Origin: Nocardia anaemiae NBRC 100462
Lineage (GTDB): Bacteria; Actinomycetota; Actinomycetes; Mycobacteriales; Mycobacteriaceae
DNA: 64,000 nucleotides
NCBI RefSeq assembly: GCF_001612725.1
Contig: NZ_BDAZ01000068.1
Span: 1 to 64,000, forward strand
Direction: 5' to 3'
Part shown: one piece after another, positions 15,387 through 23,440 of the stretch
How positions within the stretch are numbered: position 1 is the first letter of the stretch
Layout of the letters: every line of letters starts with the position of its first letter
The notes under the pieces: model-generated
What the model was told of the DNA's origin: nothing
Databases searched by the model: none
Seen by the model: the letters and a program-made list of their open reading frames with translations, nothing else
Position numbers and translations under genes: made by a program

Positions 15387-16493
15387 ATGGGGACGCTGGC
15401 GGCAATTCCGACGCGTGCAGGCGGGGAGCGTCGGCACGCGGCGTCTCGGCGTGTGAAATCCGGTGTTCTGTGCGGGATTTTCTGTGCGGCCGCGCTGTTG
15501 GTCGCGGTGGTGCCGGTTGGGTTCGGCAGGGCCTTCGGGGTTCCGGCATCGGGAGAGCCGACTTCATCGGTGGTTTCGCCGTCGCCCGCGCCTGGGCATC
15601 ACGGGTCAGGAACGCGGGATGGGTCCGCGGCGCAGTCCAGCACGCCAGTGCCGGATGCCAATTCGGACGGCGGCGGGACCCGTGATGGTTCCGGGACGCG
15701 TGATGGGACCGGGACCAGCGACGGTACCGGGACGCGTGACGGGACAGGGACCAGCGACGGTACCGGGACCCGTGATGGAACCGGGACACAGACGACGACG
15801 AGTCGGGCGCCTGATCCGTGCGCCGGACGGTCCTCGGATGGGTGCGCCGGAACGACTTCCAGTCCGGACCAACCGCGGCTGCCCGATATTGTGCTGCCGC
15901 CGATCACCATCACCTCGCCGCCGCAGCCGATCACGCCTAACCCACAGCAGCCGATCACGCGGGATCCGCCCGCGGATTCGTCCACTACGGTGCCCCCGCA
16001 GCAGCAGGCGCCACCGGATCCACGGCCGCCGCAGTATCCGTCGAATAGGCAGCCACAGGTGGTTGTGCCGACGGTTCGCCCCGGAGAACCGCCGCCTACG
16101 GCTGCCGCACCTCCGATCGCGCCGCACCCCGCCACGCTCGAGCTCAATCCAACGGCGATCGGGCCCGGTGGCGATGTCACCGCGGCCGGATCGGGATGCG
16201 ATCCGCAGTCGCAGGTCAGCTTGCTGGTCGGGGATACGCCGGTGGGCAATACCGTCGCGGGAGCCGACGGCGGCTTCCGGGCACCGCTGGCCTTGGCATC
16301 GATAGATGTCGGGCGGTACGAGGTGACGGCACGCTGCGGTCGCACACTCACCGCGCCACTGGATGTGGTGCTGGTCAGCCGGATCAGTTCCGCTACTTCG
16401 ACATTGACGGTGATTCTGTTCTTCTTGTTGATCGGTGCCTGGTTCTACGGGCATCGGCTCGTCTCACACCTACCCGCGCGGAGGGAACCATGA
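15387..16493 (+). CDS. Exported surface protein with Gly/Thr/Asp repeats and Pro-rich stalk
   Basis: 368 residues with a N-terminal hydrophobic export segment (about 25-48), then a low-complexity region built of six 6-residue units (GTRDGT/GTSDGT, nucleotides 15675-15782). A long Pro/Gln/Thr-rich stalk (about 160-250), a compact beta-type domain (about 250-335, with HPATLELNPTAIGPGGDV resembling bacterial Ig-like folds) and a C-terminal membrane helix (TLTVILFFLLIGAWFYG) with a basic tail follow. It therefore looks like a protein tethered in the membrane with its stalk in the cell envelope. No enzyme motif is seen. It overlaps the next gene by ATGA, the first of three coupled genes ending in a Ser/Thr kinase. 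Function unknown. Confidence 0.75.
   Translation: MGTLAAIPTRAGGERRHAASRRVKSGVLCGIFCAAALLVAVVPVGFGRAFGVPASGEPTSSVVSPSPAPGHHGSGTRDGSAAQSSTPVPDANSDGGGTRDGSGTRDGTGTSDGTGTRDGTGTSDGTGTRDGTGTQTTTSRAPDPCAGRSSDGCAGTTSSPDQPRLPDIVLPPITITSPPQPITPNPQQPITRDPPADSSTTVPPQQQAPPDPRPPQYPSNRQPQVVVPTVRPGEPPPTAAAPPIAPHPATLELNPTAIGPGGDVTAAGSGCDPQSQVSLLVGDTPVGNTVAGADGGFRAPLALASIDVGRYEVTARCGRTLTAPLDVVLVSRISSATSTLTVILFFLLIGAWFYGHRLVSHLPARREP
15675..15782 (+). repeat. 18-bp coding minisatellite (six units)
   Basis: Six tandem 18-bp units encoding GTRDGS, GTRDGT, GTSDGT, GTRDGT, GTSDGT and GTRDGT in the surface protein. The alternation R/S every second unit suggests that 36-bp doublets were duplicated. Confidence 0.85.
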
Positions 16494-17326
16494 TGCGAGC
16501 CCGCGTCTCGGCGGCGACGCGAATTATCCTGCTGCCCAGTGTGTTCGCGCTCGTGCTCGTCGGGCTGTTCGCGGCGCCGGTCGCGGCGAAACCGCAGGGT
16601 GTCGACATGTCGGCGACCATCGACGACCGCGATATCGTCGACACCTCCGCCGCCGAACCGCTACGGCTGCAACCGAACAGCACCATTCGGGTGGCTATCG
16701 CGTTGACCAACAACAGCGATGGGGCGCTGCGCATACGCCGGGTGGACTTGGCCGGGCATGTGCTCGGATTGACCTTCTTCTCGTATTCGACCGCCGTCGA
16801 ATTGACCATCGCACCAGGAAGATCCGAGGCACTGAAGTATCGGCTCGACCTGACCGGACTCGAGGGGCAGGCGACCGGACTGATCGTCGCGGACTTGGCG
16901 GTGATCGGCGAGGACGGCACGCAGCTCGCCTCGATACCGCTGGACACCGATGTGCGCGGCTCGTTGTATTCGGTCTACGGGCTGTTCGGGATAGCGCTGG
17001 CGGTGCTGACCATGCTCGCCATTGCCGATGCGGCGCTGGCAGTCGCCCGGCATCGGCTGTCAACCAACCGGTGGCAGCGCGGGTTGCGGTTACTCGCGCC
17101 GGGAATCGGCATCGGATTGACATTCGGGTTCACCGCGTCGGTGTTGCGGTGGTGGGTTCCGGACACCGGATTGTGGCTCGCGGTTGCCGGTGTGTCTGCG
17201 GCGGTCGGCTTTCTACTCGGGTATTGTTCGCCGACACCGGAATTCGAGGATCCTGCGCCGACCGAGGAGATCGACGAAACCGCCGATGTGGAAACCGTGC
17301 GTTTGGCGGATGGGGCGACATCTTGA
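16490..17326 (+). CDS. Exported/membrane protein of unknown function, kinase-coupled
   Basis: 278 residues. A signal sequence (about 8-30, ending AAPVAAK) is followed by an extracytoplasmic beta-rich domain (about 35-155; SNSTIRVAIALTNNSDGALR resembles cell-surface WxL or DUF916-like domains only loosely). Three membrane helices (about 165-190, 205-225 and 230-250) and an acidic cytoplasmic tail containing Thr residues follow; the tail is a possible phosphorylation target. Start: the ATG at 16490 with GGAGGG upstream overlaps the previous stop (ATGA), and its own stop overlaps the TTG start of the kinase gene (TTGA). The tight coupling suggests the three proteins act together. I do not recognise the family. 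Confidence 0.75.
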   Translation: MMRARVSAATRIILLPSVFALVLVGLFAAPVAAKPQGVDMSATIDDRDIVDTSAAEPLRLQPNSTIRVAIALTNNSDGALRIRRVDLAGHVLGLTFFSYSTAVELTIAPGRSEALKYRLDLTGLEGQATGLIVADLAVIGEDGTQLASIPLDTDVRGSLYSVYGLFGIALAVLTMLAIADAALAVARHRLSTNRWQRGLRLLAPGIGIGLTFGFTASVLRWWVPDTGLWLAVAGVSAAVGFLLGYCSPTPEFEDPAPTEEIDETADVETVRLADGATS

Positions 17327-19302
17327 TATCTGATACCGGCCGATTGCGGACCGTGCTGCCCGCATATGACATCGGTGCGCAGGTCGGCAGGGGTGGATGC
17401 GGTGTGGTGCTCGCGGGTACGCACCGCCGGTTGGGGCGGCCGGTCGCCATCAAACAGATTCCGCCGCAGTTCGCCGACGACGAGCAGGTGCGGCGTCGGT
17501 TCGTCGCCGAGGCTCGGTTGCTCGCGGCAATTGATCATCCGCATGTGGTGCGAGTTTTCGACTACATCGAAGCCGATGATCTGTGCCTGTTGGTCATGGA
17601 GTATCTGCCCGGCGGGACCGTCGGCACTCGGTTCGCGACCGAGGGATTCGACGCGGCTACCGCGGTCGCGGTCGGGTTGGCCGGTGCCGCGGGTCTGGAA
17701 GCAGCGCACCGCCACAAGATTCTGCACCGCGATGTCAAGCCGTCGAACCTCATGTTCGGCACCGGCGGTGCGATAAAGCTGACCGATTTCGGAATCGCCA
17801 AAATCGTCGGTGGCGATGAGACATTGGTGACCAGGACGGGTGAGATCGTCGGTACTCCGTCCTATATCGCACCGGAACAGGCACGCGGACAGCAGCTTTC
17901 GCCTGCCACCGATGTTTACGCGCTGGCGACCATGCTCTATCAGCTGCTGTCCGGGGTACTGCCGTTTCCGCCGAATGACGACCATCTGGCAACGCTTTTC
18001 GCACACGCTTTCGGTCACCCCATACCGCTCACAGACGTCGCACCGAGCGTGCCGGAGCCGATCGCCGACGTGGTGATGCGTGGCCTGGCAACCGATCCCG
18101 CCGATCGCTTCGATACCGCCGAACTCTTCGGGATCGCCCTGGCCGAACTCGCCGCCTCCTGCTGGGGCGGCGATTGGCTTATGCCCGTGGGGATTCCGGT
18201 CATCGGTGCGGACACCATCGTCGCGGCCGCGACCGGAAGCAGTCGTGCCGCCGGGCGATCCGGTGTGCAGCCGCCGAGAGCGCAGGGCGGGCTTGGGCGG
18301 GCTGCTGTCACACAGCGGACAGGGGTGCCTATCCCGGGCTTCGGATCTCGGACGCCGGTAACCGCCGATCCGACCCTGCCACCGACCGGTGCCACACCGC
18401 AACGATCCGGGCTGCCCGCTTCGGTGCCACCCGCTTCGTCGGATCCGTCCGGATCGGCATCCATCCGACCTCCGATGGCTCGTGTGCGGCCGGTAAATGT
18501 GGTGCAGGACAACGGAGTTCGGTTGACTGATGTCGATCGTCGGGATCTGGTGCCGATCCGCGATGTCGTCACATTTGCCTCGCCGTGGCCGATGTTCGGG
18601 ATCGGTGCGTTGCTCGCGGTGGCTGCCTGTGCGATTGCGGTGGTCGGATTGGGTGCGCCGACCACCGGAGGGGATCTATTGCCGGGGACCGTCACCATCG
18701 CCGGTGTCGATCCGACGGGGCCGAAGCCGATCGAGGTCGATCTGGCGGAGCCGATTCGATTGCAGGTCAACGGAATCGATGTCGACTCGGCCGCGCTTAC
18801 CGTGGAGGTATTCGGTGTGCGGCTGGGTGGGGATCCGGTGCCGTTGCAGCCCGGTGGTGTGGCCACCCTGCCCGATCCGGTCAACTCGCATGTGCTGGCC
18901 GGTAACCTCGACGGCGAACTCACCCTCCTGCGCAGCGGAACCGAAATCGCCACGCAGCGAATCGAATTCCGCACAACCCAACACCCGACCCGTACCGCAG
19001 CTGCGGCCGCGGTCGTGGTACTGGCCCTGTTCGCCGTCGCCTACCTCGAGTCCAATACCCGCACCTTGCGCCGCGGCCACGGCGGCTTTGCCAATATCAT
19101 CGGCCTTTCCGCGAGCTCTGCCGTCCTCGCCGCCGCAGTCTCGGGTGCGGCCTGGATTCTCCGCAATACTGCACCCACCCTCACCACCTTATCCGTCACC
19201 GCCGTACTGGCCGCGGGGGCTGGCGTCGCCGCCGCACTGGGCGCGCGACGAATCGGCAAGCGCCGCACCGTCATCCGGCGCACACGTCGTGATGTTAGTT
19301 GA
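17323..19302 (+). CDS. Transmembrane Ser/Thr protein kinase (Hanks type) with unusual C-terminus
   Basis: 659 residues from a TTG start. The kinase domain spans about 15-275 and is complete: glycine loop GRGGCGVV (23-29), Lys44 (VAIKQI), HRDVKPSN (Asp137), DFG (Asp155) and GTPSYIAPEQA. A Pro/Ser-rich linker (about 300-410) follows, then a first membrane helix (about 423-445), a 110-residue extracytoplasmic domain, and three more hydrophobic helices (about 558-575, 594-612, 620-640) before a basic tail. Unlike PknB there are no PASTA repeats; a four-helix membrane C-terminus is unusual. The TTG overlaps the preceding stop (TTGA), with GGCGGA upstream; no ATG exists before residue 92. The signal sensed is unknown, perhaps involving the two coupled envelope proteins. 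Confidence 0.88.
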   Translation: MISDTGRLRTVLPAYDIGAQVGRGGCGVVLAGTHRRLGRPVAIKQIPPQFADDEQVRRRFVAEARLLAAIDHPHVVRVFDYIEADDLCLLVMEYLPGGTVGTRFATEGFDAATAVAVGLAGAAGLEAAHRHKILHRDVKPSNLMFGTGGAIKLTDFGIAKIVGGDETLVTRTGEIVGTPSYIAPEQARGQQLSPATDVYALATMLYQLLSGVLPFPPNDDHLATLFAHAFGHPIPLTDVAPSVPEPIADVVMRGLATDPADRFDTAELFGIALAELAASCWGGDWLMPVGIPVIGADTIVAAATGSSRAAGRSGVQPPRAQGGLGRAAVTQRTGVPIPGFGSRTPVTADPTLPPTGATPQRSGLPASVPPASSDPSGSASIRPPMARVRPVNVVQDNGVRLTDVDRRDLVPIRDVVTFASPWPMFGIGALLAVAACAIAVVGLGAPTTGGDLLPGTVTIAGVDPTGPKPIEVDLAEPIRLQVNGIDVDSAALTVEVFGVRLGGDPVPLQPGGVATLPDPVNSHVLAGNLDGELTLLRSGTEIATQRIEFRTTQHPTRTAAAAAVVVLALFAVAYLESNTRTLRRGHGGFANIIGLSASSAVLAAAVSGAAWILRNTAPTLTTLSVTAVLAAGAGVAAALGARRIGKRRTVIRRTRRDVS

Positions 19303-19549
19303 CGGACCGGGAACGGTGTGCTCCTCCGCGAAACTCCTATCCCGGCCGCAGGCGGTGCGCGCCGCGGTTCGTCTTGTGAGCACAGGTTGCTGTCTGCGGG
19401 AGCTGGGTCGCCCGTTCTGCGCGGCGTCACATCGGTGACGCTTGGTTTCGGCTCGATATTCGCGACCCATACGGTTCTGACCGTCTGCGGTGGGGCTCGC
19501 CGGTATCGGTTCTCGCCGGTGAATCACCGCGATGTCGCAGGCCGTTACT

Positions 19550-21115
19550 TCACGATGGGCGGCGGCGCTTGCTGGTGGCCTCGGTGGGGTGTTCGAGGCG
19601 GTCGTTGGCGCGGTAGGTGAGGATGCGTTGGCCTATGCGGAGGCTCCAGCCGGGGTGCAGTTCGGTGGGGGTGGTGCCGATGCGGGTCCATTCGTCGGCG
19701 CCGGGGGCGGCGATGAAAGTGCCTGCGGGGGTTGCGGCATCGCGGACATAGACCTTGCCGTGGTCGACCGAAACGTAGGCGTGCACCCGCGAGACGTGGC
19801 GATCGCGCGGCACCGCGAGTGGCGTGGCAGTGGCGGCACGAACCGTCTCGTCGATCATCGGGCTGCGGCCGACGACGTACGGCCGGTCCAGCGGAAACGC
19901 GGAGCCATCCGCGAGAACTAGCGCGCCGACCGGCTGCCGCGCCCCGGAGTTCTCCTGATTGTTCGCGCCGCCGACCGGACGCAGGGGCCGCGGCCGCACC
20001 CCCTGCAACGCCGGAATCTTGTGCAGTGCAATCGGTTCCGGCCGCGCTGCCGCTCCCGCCCGCGTCCCGGCGGCCTCCTCCCGTTCCCGGGCGGACATGG
20101 CCTGAGTACCGATCTCCTCCGGCGCATCGGCCTGACCGGATCCACCGGACGGCGCCGAACCACTCCGTCGCGCCTCCGATGATGCTGCGCCCGGTCGGGC
20201 AGCGCCCGTCGATCCCGTGGGACCGGGTCCGGCCTTTTCGTTCGGTTCGTCATGTGCTGTGGAGTCGGCAATGGATTGCTGCGGGGACCGGCCGGAGTAC
20301 ATCGGGCCGGTAGAACCGGCCTTTTCGGTGAGTTCGTCGTATTCGGCGGCGGATCGTTGTAAGGACCGGTGCGCTGATACCGCGGCGCGCGTCCCCTCGG
20401 CGGACCGATCAGGGTCGTCTGACCGATCGGAATTCCGCGCTGATTCCGCGGAGCGGGTGGTGTGCGGCTGCCCCGATCCGGCCGGTTGGGGCGAGCCGAC
20501 ATGTTGGCCGGTCGGGGTGGCCTCGGGTTTTGCGGTCGGCTCGTGGAGGGCTTCCAATCCGGCGGGTGCGGTGGGTGGCGGTTCGGCGGGGGAGGGGGTG
20601 CCGGTGGTGCGGGTTCGGGTGGGCGCGGATTTTCCGGTGCGGCGGGCGGCTATGCGCAGGATGAAGCCGCTGCCGGGGACGATTCCTGCGCGCAGGTCGG
20701 TGCGCGGGAGTTCGTGGATCGGGAAGGCGGAGTCCGCGCCGACCATGATCCGGCGCACCGGTTCTCGCACAATTTCGTCTACCCAGGTGAACGCGCGGGC
20801 TCCGGAGAGGCGCCGGGTTCCTTCCGCGCCTTGAAGCTCCGCGCTGACCTGGCCGCGCAGCAAAATGACGGTGCCGTCGGCGGTCGGCGCGATAACGCCG
20901 AACGGCGGTGGTTCGGAATTGCCGCCGAAAACCACCGCGGCCAGCCGTTGCGCGATCGCCGCTCCGGGATGGCGTGCATCGGCGGCGGCCTCGATCGCAC
21001 CGAGTATCCGGTCCGTGGAAGGGGTTTCGCGCGCGAGATAGACGACAACCGCACCGAAGCGTGCGATCAGACCATCGCCCGGCGCAATCCCCACCGTCGA
21101 CGCGTCATTCCGCAC
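19550..21115 (-). CDS. FHA-domain protein with long disordered linker
   Basis: 521 residues. An N-terminal domain of about 160 residues (GLIARFGAVVVYLA...; unknown family), a low-complexity linker rich in Ser, Thr, Pro, Glu and Arg (about 165-390), and a C-terminal FHA domain (about 405-505) with YVVGRSP, RHVSRVHAYVSV and GTFIAAPG follow. FHA domains bind phosphothreonine, and this gene converges on the Ser/Thr kinase gene 250 bp away, so it is a plausible substrate or reader of that kinase. Start: GTG at 21115 behind GGAAGGAGG. A similar architecture (N-terminal domain plus FHA) occurs in nocardial proteins near envelope kinases, but no role is established. Confidence 0.82.
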   Translation of the reverse strand: MRNDASTVGIAPGDGLIARFGAVVVYLARETPSTDRILGAIEAAADARHPGAAIAQRLAAVVFGGNSEPPPFGVIAPTADGTVILLRGQVSAELQGAEGTRRLSGARAFTWVDEIVREPVRRIMVGADSAFPIHELPRTDLRAGIVPGSGFILRIAARRTGKSAPTRTRTTGTPSPAEPPPTAPAGLEALHEPTAKPEATPTGQHVGSPQPAGSGQPHTTRSAESARNSDRSDDPDRSAEGTRAAVSAHRSLQRSAAEYDELTEKAGSTGPMYSGRSPQQSIADSTAHDEPNEKAGPGPTGSTGAARPGAASSEARRSGSAPSGGSGQADAPEEIGTQAMSAREREEAAGTRAGAAARPEPIALHKIPALQGVRPRPLRPVGGANNQENSGARQPVGALVLADGSAFPLDRPYVVGRSPMIDETVRAATATPLAVPRDRHVSRVHAYVSVDHGKVYVRDAATPAGTFIAAPGADEWTRIGTTPTELHPGWSLRIGQRILTYRANDRLEHPTEATSKRRRPS

Positions 21116-21277
21116 TCGCGCCTCCTTCCCGGACCACTACCGGCGTCCAGCATAGAGCGTGCCCAGCGCCCGAAACCGGCCGTCGGCGAACCGCGAGCGC
21201 GTACACGCAGTGATTCTCATCGGCGTTGCCCGACGAGGTGGCGTGCACCACTGCGCGATGACCCTGCCCTATCGAGG

Positions 21278-22108
21278 TCAGCCGGTGAACTCGGATGCGT
21301 GGTCTTCGAGCCAGGTGGTGAAGGACCGGGCTGGGTGGCCGGTGAGCGTGGTGACCGTGTCGGTGATCGGCGTCGGGACGCCGTCGCAGCGGCGCCAATA
21401 GTCGAGCAGCCCGTCGGCGTAGTGGGCGGGGATGAATTCGGCCATCTGCTGTTTCCACGCCTCGGGGGTGACGTGGGCGATGGTCGCGGTGCGGCCGGTG
21501 ACCTTGGTGATCAGGTCGATCTGCGCGGTGAACGGCAAGGTCTGCGGACCGGTGAGGGTGTAGACACCACCACGGTGGTCCGGTTTCGTGAGTAGCGCAT
21601 GGGCGCATTCGGCGACGTCGAGTTCGTGGATCGGATCGGTGTAGGCATTCGGGTAGGGCAGGCTGACCGGACGGTCGGCCTTGATAGCGGACGACCAGCC
21701 GCGGGCATTGCTCGCGAAGGCGCCGGGACGCAGCACGGAGACGGTCATCGGTGCGTCGGCGAGTCCGAGCTCGGCGTCCAGGTGGGATTTCGCGACCGGA
21801 TTGGCAATCGCATCCGGATCGAGCACCGCGGACGAGGACAGCAGCACGATGTGGCCGACCCCGGCTTCGGTTGCGGCGGAGGCGAATTCCGCGATGTACT
21901 CGGGCTCCGCGTACAGGAACACCGAAGTGATGCCGTCGAGTGCGGCGGCGAAGGTGTCCGGATTCCGCAGGTCGCAGGCGACGGCGGGCACTCCCGCGGG
22001 AAGTTGCGCGGGGCGGCCGGAGCCCACGCGGACGGCGTGGCCGTCCGCGCGCAGCAGGGACAAGAGATTGCTGGCGACCGCGCCGCGGCCTCCGGTGATG
22101 AGAATCAT
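21278..22108 (-). CDS. NmrA-like/atypical SDR NAD(P)-binding protein
   Basis: 276 residues with a Rossmann start MILITGGRGAVASNL (TGxxGxxG), the block HIVLLSSSAVL and a long C-terminal substrate region. The Tyr-Lys catalytic pair of classical SDRs is not evident, as in NmrA/quinone-oxidoreductase (QorB)-like atypical SDRs. It probably reduces or senses an oxidised or electrophilic compound. AAGGG precedes the ATG by 6 bases. It is divergent from a TetR gene, and three operator copies lie between them, so expression is likely induced when that TetR releases its ligand-controlled block. Confidence 0.85.
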   Translation of the reverse strand: MILITGGRGAVASNLLSLLRADGHAVRVGSGRPAQLPAGVPAVACDLRNPDTFAAALDGITSVFLYAEPEYIAEFASAATEAGVGHIVLLSSSAVLDPDAIANPVAKSHLDAELGLADAPMTVSVLRPGAFASNARGWSSAIKADRPVSLPYPNAYTDPIHELDVAECAHALLTKPDHRGGVYTLTGPQTLPFTAQIDLITKVTGRTATIAHVTPEAWKQQMAEFIPAHYADGLLDYWRRCDGVPTPITDTVTTLTGHPARSFTTWLEDHASEFTG

Positions 22109-22141
22109 GAGAACCCTTGGTTGACGGAACTGCGATCGTTA

Positions 22142-22199
22142 CGAACGTTGTTCGGGCGAACCGTATGCGGCGAACGCTGTTCGTGTCAAACAACGTTCG
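22142..22199. promoter_or_regulatory. Triple TetR operator CGAAC-N3-GTTCG
   Basis: Three copies of the dyad CGAAC-N3-GTTCG lie in the divergent promoter region: 22142-22154 (exact), 22171-22183 (exact) and 22187-22199 (CAAAC, one mismatch). The third covers the -35 zone of the TetR gene, whose -10 box (TATGCT, 22208-22213) is 6 bases before the ATG, indicating a leaderless autoregulated mRNA. The first copy is 33 bp from the NmrA-like start. Confidence 0.75.
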
Positions 22200-22219
22200 T
22201 CAGGGCGTATGCTCCGAGT

Positions 22220-22891
22220 ATGAGCGCCGCACCCGTCAGCCGCCGGGCCCGTCCCGCGAAAGCACCTCTCAGCCGTGACGTCATCGTCGAGACGGGCCTG
22301 CGCATCCTCGATCGGGACGGTTTGGCCGCCCTCACCATGCGCCGCGTCGCGCAGGACCTCGATACCGGTGCGGCCTCGCTCTACGTCTACGTCGCCAACC
22401 GCGACGATCTGATGGCCGCCATGCTCGACCAGGTGCTCGGCACGGTGCCCGAGCCGACCGGCGGAAACTGGCGCGACCGCCTCGCGAGCTTGGTCGAGGC
22501 GACCGTGCACGCGATGTCCAAACACGAGGGACTCGCGCTGGTGGCGCTCGGCTCGATCCCGACGAGCCCGAACGCGCTGCTGATCGTCGAGCGGCTGCTG
22601 GCCCTGCTCGCCGAGGGCGGCGTGGACCCGCAGACCAATTCCTGGGCCGTCGATCTGATCTACCTGCACATATCCGCGCAGGCCGTGGAGCAGAGCGCGT
22701 ACAACACCAAGGACACCATCGAGCAGGACTACCTCGCCGAGGTCGCCCGACACTTCGCCGAACTACCCGCGGATCGGTACCCGACGCTGGTGGCGATGCG
22801 CGAACAAATGCTGGCGGGCGACGGCGACGATCGGTCACGCTGGGCGCTGCGGGCGCTGGTGAACGGCATCCTGGCGACTCCGGTCGAATGA
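22220..22891 (+). CDS. TetR-family transcriptional regulator
   Basis: 223 residues. The N-terminal helix-turn-helix is typical (VIVETGLRILDRDGLAALTMRRVAQDL, then GAASLYVYVANRDDLMAAML); the C-terminal region resembles TetR_C domains that bind drugs or small hydrophobic ligands. The frame is open far upstream, but the start is fixed at the ATG 22220 by the HTH position and by TATGCT six bases upstream (leaderless). It probably represses itself and the divergent NmrA-like gene through the three dyads between them. Its stop overlaps the ATG of the next gene (ATGA). Confidence 0.92.
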   Translation: MSAAPVSRRARPAKAPLSRDVIVETGLRILDRDGLAALTMRRVAQDLDTGAASLYVYVANRDDLMAAMLDQVLGTVPEPTGGNWRDRLASLVEATVHAMSKHEGLALVALGSIPTSPNALLIVERLLALLAEGGVDPQTNSWAVDLIYLHISAQAVEQSAYNTKDTIEQDYLAEVARHFAELPADRYPTLVAMREQMLAGDGDDRSRWALRALVNGILATPVE

Positions 22892-23439
22892 ATGCCGTGG
22901 GAGAATCGTCCATGCGGATGATTCGACCGGCGGTCGAGGACGACCTGCCGATACTGCAAGATATCGAGCGCGTGGCGGGCAAACCATTCGCCGACATCGG
23001 CATGATTGCCGTCGCCGATGACGATCCCCCGTCACTGGATACGCTCCGGGAATTCCAGCGCGGGGGCCGCGCCTGGATCTATCCCGATGACGCGGGCCGC
23101 CCGATCGGCTATCTGATCCTCGGAATCGTCGACGGTAATGCCCATATCGAGCAGGTCTCGGTGGATCCGGACCACGCGGGCAAGCGGATCGGCAAACGAC
23201 TCATCGACCATGCCGTGCGCTGGGCGAGAGCCCGAGGCATGCAGGCGATCACGCTGACCACCTTCATCGATGTGGCCTGGAACGGCCCGTATTACGAACG
23301 CCTCGGTTTCCGCTTTCTGACGCCGGCCGAGGAGACCGCGGAATTACGCGAAATCCGGGCCGCCGAGGCGGCGCACGGCCTCGATCTCTGGCCGCGCGCC
23401 GCCATGCGCGCCGAACTCGACGCCTGGCAGCTGGACTGA
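22888..23439 (+). CDS. GNAT-family N-acetyltransferase
   Basis: 183 residues with the GNAT acetyl-CoA binding region (HIEQVSVDPDHAGKRIGKRLIDHAV; the R/Q-x-x-G-x-A/G motif is GKRIGK) and the downstream block YYERLGFRFL. It transfers an acetyl group from acetyl-CoA to an unidentified amine. Its ATG overlaps the TetR stop (ATGA), so it is co-translated with the regulator; a second ATG at 22912 (MRMIRPA) may be the functional start. Its stop is 1 bp from the convergent glpD stop. The genetic link to a TetR/NmrA-like pair suggests detoxification. Confidence 0.88.
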   Translation: MNAVGESSMRMIRPAVEDDLPILQDIERVAGKPFADIGMIAVADDDPPSLDTLREFQRGGRAWIYPDDAGRPIGYLILGIVDGNAHIEQVSVDPDHAGKRIGKRLIDHAVRWARARGMQAITLTTFIDVAWNGPYYERLGFRFLTPAEETAELREIRAAEAAHGLDLWPRAAMRAELDAWQLD

Positions 23440-23440
23440 G

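Noticed and set aside
19303..19549. Hidden gene between the kinase and FHA genes
   Set aside because: Frames here are short and continue from shadows of the kinase gene; no start with ribosome binding site was found.
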